From NCBI RefSeq assembly GCF_001580365.1, contig NZ_CP014480.1:3618290-3682289 (forward strand): 64,000 bases of DNA. Direction: 5' to 3'. The position numbers and the translations under genes were made by a program. Positions within the stretch are counted from its first letter, which is position 1. Each line of letters opens with the position of its first letter. Shown here piece after piece: positions 59,380 through 64,000 of the stretch. Source of the stretch: Kocuria turfanensis (GTDB lineage Bacteria > Actinomycetota > Actinomycetes > Actinomycetales > Micrococcaceae). The notes beneath the pieces were generated by a model that was given only the letters and a program-made list of their open reading frames with translations, made no database searches and had not been told where the DNA came from.

Positions 59380-61644
59380 TTGGAGGGTCCCGAGATCCAG
59401 TACGCCGAAGCCGTCATCGACAACGGCTCCTACGGAAAGCGCGTCGTGCGCTTCGAGACCGGCCGCCTCGCCAAGCAGGCCGCCGGCTCCACCCTCGTCT
59501 CCATCGACGAGGACACCACCATGCTCTCGGCCACCACGGTGGGCAAGTCCCCCCGCGAGGGCTTCGACTTCTTCCCCCTGACGGTCGACGTCGAGGAGCG
59601 CATGTACGCCGCCGGGCGCATCCCCGGCTCGTTCTTCCGCAGGGAGGGCCGCCCCTCCACGGACGCGATCCTCACCTGCCGCCTCATCGACCGCCCGCTG
59701 CGCCCGGCCTTCGGCAAGGGCATCCGCAACGAGGTCCAGGTCGTGGTGACGATCCTGTCCATCAACCCGGACGAGATCTACAACACCGTGGCGATCAACG
59801 CCGCGTCGATGTCCACGACCCTGTCCGGCATGCCCTTCCAGGGCCCGGTCGGCGGCGTGCGCATGGCCCTGATGGCCGGGGAGAACGGCCAGCACCAGTG
59901 GGTGGCCTTCCCGAAGCACTCCCAGCTCGAGAACGCCGTGTTCGACATGGCCGTGGCCGGCCGCGTCGTCACCGGCAAGGACGGCACCGAGGACGTCGCG
60001 ATCATGATGGTCGAGGCCGAGGCCACCGACAACTCCTGGAACCTGATCAAGAGCAACGGCGCCGTGGCCCCCACGGAGGAGCTCGTGGCCCAGGGCCTCG
60101 AGGCCGCCAAGCCCGCGATCAAGGCCCTGTGCGACGCCCAGGCCGACCTCAAGGCCCGCGCCGGCAAGCCGGCGATGGAGCTGCCGCGCTTCGGCGGCTT
60201 CGGCGACGACGTCGAGGAGGCCGTGGCGGCCGCCGTCGGCACCCGGCTCGCCGAGGTCTACTCGATCGCCGACAAGCAGGAGCGCGAGACCGCGACCGAC
60301 GAGCTGCACCAGTCGACCCTCGCGGAGCTGACCGGGGAGGGCAAGCCCTTCGCCGACCGCAAGGAGGAGGTCAACGGCGCCTACCAGGCCCTGACCAAGC
60401 AGACCGTGCGCCAGCGGATCCTCACCGAGCAGGTGCGCATCGACGGCCGCGGGCTGACGGACATCCGCCAGCTCACCGCCGAGGTCGAGGTCCTGCCCCG
60501 GGTCCACGGCTCCGCGATCTTCGAGCGCGGGGAGACCCAGATCATGGGCGTCACCACGCTGAACATGCTCAAGATGGAGCAGCAGATCGACTCGCTGTCC
60601 CCGGTCAAGCACAAGCGCTACGTGCACCACTACAACTTCCCGCCGTACTCCACCGGCGAGACCGGCCGCGTGGGCTCCCCGAAGCGCCGCGAGATCGGCC
60701 ACGGCGCCCTGGCCGAGCGCGCCATCACCCCGGTGCTGCCCTCCCGCGAGGAGTTCCCCTACGCCATCCGCCAGGTCTCGGAGGCGCTGGGCTCCAACGG
60801 CTCCACGTCGATGGGCTCCGTGTGCGCCTCGACCCTGTCGCTGCTCAACGCCGGTGTGCCGCTGCGCGCCCCGGTCGCCGGCATCGCCATGGGCCTGGTC
60901 TCGGACGAGGTCGACGGGGAGACCCGCTACGCCGCGCTGACCGACATCCTGGGCGCGGAGGACGCGCTGGGCGACATGGACTTCAAGGTCGCCGGCACCG
61001 CCGAGTTCGTGACCGCGATCCAGCTCGACACCAAGCTCGACGGCATCCCCTCCTCCGTCCTGGACGCGGCCCTGACCCAGGCCCGCGAGGCCCGGCTGCA
61101 CATCCTCGGGGTGCTCAACGCGGCCATCGACCAGCCGGACGAGATGAGCGAGTTCGCCCCGCGCGTGATCTCCGTGACGGTGCCCGTCTCCAAGATCGGT
61201 GAGGTCATCGGCCCCAAGGGCAAGATGATCAACCAGATCCAGGAGGACACCGGCACCGACATCTCCATCGAGGACGACGGCACCGTCTACATCGGCGCCA
61301 CCGACGGCCCCTCGGCCGAGGCGGCCCGCGCGGCGATCAACGCGATCGCCAACCCGCAGGTCCCCGAGGTCGGGGAGCGCTACCTGGGCACCGTGGTCAA
61401 GACCACGACCTTCGGCGCCTTCGTCTCCCTGACCCCGGGCAAGGACGGCCTGCTGCACATCTCGGAGCTGCGCAAGCTCAACGAGGGCAAGCGCGTCACC
61501 GACGTCGAGGACGTCCTCGGCGTGGGCCAGAAGGTCCAGGTGGAGATCACCAAGGTCGACGACCGCGGCAAGCTCTCGCTGGCCCCGGTGGTCGCCGAGG
61601 AGCCCAACGTCTTCCCCGAGGACGACGTCGCCTCCGAGGTCTGA
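59380..61644 (+). CDS. pnp: polyribonucleotide nucleotidyltransferase
   Basis: A 754-residue 3'-5' phosphorolytic RNase. It has two RNase PH domains separated by a helical domain (the second contains [23 protein letters not shown] and [35 protein letters not shown]), then KH ([23 protein letters not shown]) and C-terminal S1 ([31 protein letters not shown]). The start is TTG 59380, four bases after ACGGAGGTGA, a near-perfect match to the 16S 3' end, which compensates for the weak start codon. It acts in RNA turnover. Confidence 0.97.
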   Translation: MEGPEIQYAEAVIDNGSYGKRVVRFETGRLAKQAAGSTLVSIDEDTTMLSATTVGKSPREGFDFFPLTVDVEERMYAAGRIPGSFFRREGRPSTDAILTCRLIDRPLRPAFGKGIRNEVQVVVTILSINPDEIYNTVAINAASMSTTLSGMPFQGPVGGVRMALMAGENGQHQWVAFPKHSQLENAVFDMAVAGRVVTGKDGTEDVAIMMVEAEATDNSWNLIKSNGAVAPTEELVAQGLEAAKPAIKALCDAQADLKARAGKPAMELPRFGGFGDDVEEAVAAAVGTRLAEVYSIADKQERETATDELHQSTLAELTGEGKPFADRKEEVNGAYQALTKQTVRQRILTEQVRIDGRGLTDIRQLTAEVEVLPRVHGSAIFERGETQIMGVTTLNMLKMEQQIDSLSPVKHKRYVHHYNFPPYSTGETGRVGSPKRREIGHGALAERAITPVLPSREEFPYAIRQVSEALGSNGSTSMGSVCASTLSLLNAGVPLRAPVAGIAMGLVSDEVDGETRYAALTDILGAEDALGDMDFKVAGTAEFVTAIQLDTKLDGIPSSVLDAALTQAREARLHILGVLNAAIDQPDEMSEFAPRVISVTVPVSKIGEVIGPKGKMINQIQEDTGTDISIEDDGTVYIGATDGPSAEAARAAINAIANPQVPEVGERYLGTVVKTTTFGAFVSLTPGKDGLLHISELRKLNEGKRVTDVEDVLGVGQKVQVEITKVDDRGKLSLAPVVAEEPNVFPEDDVASEV

Positions 61645-61698
61645 GCCGGGCCCGTCCCGCGCGCAGCAGAGCACGAGCACAGAAAGCAGCACACCTGG

Positions 61699-63123
61699 AT
61701 GACGGCAGTCGATCTGCCGCTGGAGGCGGGCGACCGCGGCCCGGGGACCACCCCGGGCCCGGGCGCCCGCCTCTCGGCGGTCCTGAGCAGTTCACCGACC
61801 ACCACCGCCGGGGCGTTGACCGCCGCGGCCGGGGGGTTCACGCACACCCTGCACGAGGGCGAGGGCGGCAACGTGGTGCGGCGCACCGTGCTGCCGTGCG
61901 GCACCCGCGTGCTCACCGAGCGGATGCCGGCCCAGCGCGCCGTGACGATCGGCTTCTGGGTGGGCGTCGGCTCCCGCGACGAGCAGCCCGGGCGGCTGGG
62001 CTCCACGCACTTCCTGGAGCACCTGCTGTTCAAGGGCACCACGCGGCGCTCGGCGCTGCAGATCGCCGAGGCCTTCGACGAGGTGGGCGGGGAGTCCAAC
62101 GCGGCCACGGCCAAGGAGCACACCTGCTACTACGCCCGGGTGCTCGCCGAGGACCTGCCGATGTCCATCGACGTCATCACCGACATGGTCACCTCGGCCG
62201 TCCTCGACCCGGAGGAGCTCGAGCGGGAGCGGGGGGTGATCCTCGAGGAGCTGGCCATGGACAAGGACGACCCCGAGGACGTCGCCTTCGAGGAGTTCAC
62301 CCAGCGGGTGCTGGGCGACCACCCGCTGGGCCGGCCGATCGGCGGCACCCCGGAGGAGATCCTGGCCGTGCCCCGCGACGCGGTGCTCGAGCACTACCGG
62401 CGGCACTACCGGCCCGAGGGCCTCGTGGTCACGGCCGCCGGCGGGCTGGAGCACGACGTGGTGGTGGGCCTCGTCGCGGAGGCCCTCGGCCGCGCCGGCT
62501 GGGACCCGTCCGCACCGGCCGCCCCGGTGGCCCGGCGCGAGCGCACCCCCGCCCCGCTGGCCCCCGCGTGGGGCGAGCACTTCCTGGAGCGGCCCGTGGA
62601 GCAGACCAACGTGCTCGTGGGCCGGCCCGGGATCGTGGCCGGCGACGAGCGCCGCTTCGCGATGACCGTGCTCAACGCCGCGCTGGGCGGCGGGATGTCC
62701 TCCCGCCTGTTCCAGGAGATCCGGGAGAAGCGCGGGCTGGCCTACAGCACGTTCTCCTTCTCGGGGGCGTACTCGGACGCCGGCTACTTCGGGATGTACG
62801 CCGGGTGCCTGCCGGCGCGCACCGACGAGGTCGTGGCGCTGATGACGGGCGAGCTCGAGACCCTCGCCGCGGACGGGATCGGCGCCGACGAGCTGCGCAA
62901 GGTCGTCGGCCAGCTCGGCGGCGGCACCGTGCTCGCCCTGGAGGACACCGGCTCGCGGATGTCGCGGCTGGGCTCGGCGGAACTGAAGTCGGGGGAGTTC
63001 CTCGACATCGACGAGTCGCTGGAGCGGGTGCGCTCCGTGACCCCCGAGCAGGTCCGGGAGCTCGCCGCGTGGCTCGCCGAGGGCCCCGTCGTCACCACCA
63101 TCGTGGCGCCCTCCCGCCGCTGA
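61699..63123 (+). CDS. M16-family zinc metallopeptidase
   Basis: A 474-residue processing-peptidase-like protein. The inverted zinc motif H-x2-E-H is present (His104-Phe-Leu-Glu107-His108 in GSTHFLEHLLFKGT), with the third ligand Glu expected in the ERGVILEELAM region. The second, inactive M16 half has RPVEQTNVLVGRPG, then LNAALGGGMSSRLFQEIREKRGLAYSTFSF. ATG 61699 gives an unusual 50-residue Pro/Gly/Thr-rich N-terminus. It follows pnp by 54 bases, an order conserved in actinobacteria. It probably degrades or processes peptides in the cytosol. Confidence 0.92.
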   Translation: MTAVDLPLEAGDRGPGTTPGPGARLSAVLSSSPTTTAGALTAAAGGFTHTLHEGEGGNVVRRTVLPCGTRVLTERMPAQRAVTIGFWVGVGSRDEQPGRLGSTHFLEHLLFKGTTRRSALQIAEAFDEVGGESNAATAKEHTCYYARVLAEDLPMSIDVITDMVTSAVLDPEELERERGVILEELAMDKDDPEDVAFEEFTQRVLGDHPLGRPIGGTPEEILAVPRDAVLEHYRRHYRPEGLVVTAAGGLEHDVVVGLVAEALGRAGWDPSAPAAPVARRERTPAPLAPAWGEHFLERPVEQTNVLVGRPGIVAGDERRFAMTVLNAALGGGMSSRLFQEIREKRGLAYSTFSFSGAYSDAGYFGMYAGCLPARTDEVVALMTGELETLAADGIGADELRKVVGQLGGGTVLALEDTGSRMSRLGSAELKSGEFLDIDESLERVRSVTPEQVRELAAWLAEGPVVTTIVAPSRR

Positions 63124-63162
63124 CCGCCGTCCCCGCACCCCGTGTGACCTAGAGTTGGAGCC

Positions 63163-63981
63163 ATGACCGAGAGCACCGCCCCCGTGTCCACCGACGCCGC
63201 GACCACCGACGCCGCGGCGTCCGTCCCCGCCCCGCTGCGGGTCGCCGTGCTCGGCGCCCGCGGCCGGATGGGCAGCGAGGCCGTGCAGGCGGTGCGCCGC
63301 GCCGAGGGCCTGCAGCTCGTCGCCGAGCTCGGCCGGGAGGACTCCCTGCAGGCCCTGGTCGCCGCCGGCGCCGAGGTGGTGGTCGACCTCACCGTCCCCT
63401 CCGCCACGGAGGCCAACGTCCGCTTCGCCGTGGCGCACGGCATCCACTGCGTGGTCGGCACCACCGGCTGGGACGCCGAGCGGCTGGACCGGCTCGGGGT
63501 GCTCCTGGCCGAGCACCCGGGGGTGGGCGTGCTGATCGCCCCCAACTTCTCGGTCGGGGCGGTGCTGGCCATGCGCTTCTCCGCCCAGGCCGCCCGGTTC
63601 TTCGAGTCGGTGGAGATCGTGGAGCTGCACCACCCGGACAAGGTCGACGCCCCCTCCGGCACGGCCGCGCGCACCGCGGCCCTCGTCGGCGAGGCGCGTC
63701 GGGCCGCCGGGGCGGGGCCGTCGCCCGACGCCACCGAGCACGACCCGGCCGGCGCGCGCGGGGCGCTCGTCGACGACGTCCGGGTGCACTCGGTGCGCCT
63801 GCGCGGGCTGGTGGCCCACCAGGAGACGCTGCTCGGCGGCGTGGGGGAGCAGCTCACCATCCGGCACGACTCCTTCGACCGGATCTCCTTCATGACCGGC
63901 GTGGTCCTCGGCGTGCGCGAGGTCGGCTCCCACCCGGGGCTCACGCACGGCCTCGAGGGCTACCTCGACCTGGGGCTGTGA
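63163..63981 (+). CDS. dapB: 4-hydroxy-tetrahydrodipicolinate reductase
   Basis: A 272-residue NAD(P)H enzyme of lysine/diaminopimelate synthesis. It has the nucleotide loop VAVLGARGRMGSEAVQAV, VVDLTVPSATEANVRFAVAHGIHCVVGTTGWD, IAPNFSVGAVL and the catalytic VELHHPDKVDAPSGTA. An Ala/Thr/Asp-rich extension of 24 residues precedes the domain. TAGAGT (63150-63155) ends seven bases before ATG 63163 with no Shine-Dalgarno, so the mRNA is probably leaderless. The gene is complete; the window ends 19 bases later. Confidence 0.97.
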   Translation: MTESTAPVSTDAATTDAAASVPAPLRVAVLGARGRMGSEAVQAVRRAEGLQLVAELGREDSLQALVAAGAEVVVDLTVPSATEANVRFAVAHGIHCVVGTTGWDAERLDRLGVLLAEHPGVGVLIAPNFSVGAVLAMRFSAQAARFFESVEIVELHHPDKVDAPSGTAARTAALVGEARRAAGAGPSPDATEHDPAGARGALVDDVRVHSVRLRGLVAHQETLLGGVGEQLTIRHDSFDRISFMTGVVLGVREVGSHPGLTHGLEGYLDLGL

Positions 63982-64000
63982 CCCGGTGAGCTCGATGCGC

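Overview
This window looks like the chromosome of a high-GC actinobacterium, most probably of the Micrococcaceae (Kocuria/Arthrobacter/Micrococcus lineage). Three things suggest this: the strong G/C preference at third codon positions, the frequent GTG/TTG starts and 4-base ATGA/GTGA overlaps, and a housekeeping order typical of that family. That order is rpsB-tsf-pyrH-frr-cdsA, then dxr ... rseP-ispG-GNAT-proS-TSUP-DUF4439-rimP-nusA-ylxR-infB-rbfA-truB-ribF-rpsO-pnp-M16-dapB. The genus is an inference from gene order, not from a search.

Layout. 0-4.3 kb: a VOC protein, then a SAM-IV-type riboswitch controlling metY-metX (direct sulfhydrylation route to homocysteine/methionine), then an esterase. 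4.3-13.2 kb: S4 protein, glyS, a GNAT, dusB, dgt, an aromatic-acid-type MFS transporter and dnaG. 13.2-13.4 kb: tRNA-Asn with a clear promoter and terminator. 13.4-22.5 kb: an accessory region of hypothetical genes, lipoproteins, cupins, broken sequence, and a tightly overlapping minus-strand operon of unknown function that includes two small genes. 22.5-27.1 kb: holin-like membrane protein, DMT transporter, glycosyltransferase, a CAU-anticodon tRNA, a small repeat lipoprotein and an M23-like protein. 27.5-32.6 kb: the rpsB-tsf and pyrH-frr-cdsA translation and lipid block. 32.7-34.8 kb: DUF485 plus an acetate-type symporter. 34.9-36.6 kb: GlsB-like protein and dxr. 36.6-40.5 kb: a lower-GC stretch with a small membrane protein, then a second SAM riboswitch in front of metQ-metN-metI; this block separates dxr from rseP-ispG. 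40.6-64 kb: the rseP to dapB housekeeping series.

How the genes work together. Two SAM-sensing leaders put methionine synthesis (metY-metX) and methionine import (metQNI) under the same signal. dxr and ispG are two steps of the MEP isoprenoid pathway, and rseP sits with them as in many actinobacteria. The 48-62 kb block groups transcription, translation and RNA-turnover factors. Several genes (3627, 13656, 11332, 35300, 63163) have a -10-like hexamer 6-7 bases before the start codon, which suggests leaderless mRNAs.

The most promising candidate for something undescribed is the minus-strand operon at 16424-18434. It has five reading frames chained by 4-8 base overlaps, two of them very short, and it ends in a helix-turn-helix protein.
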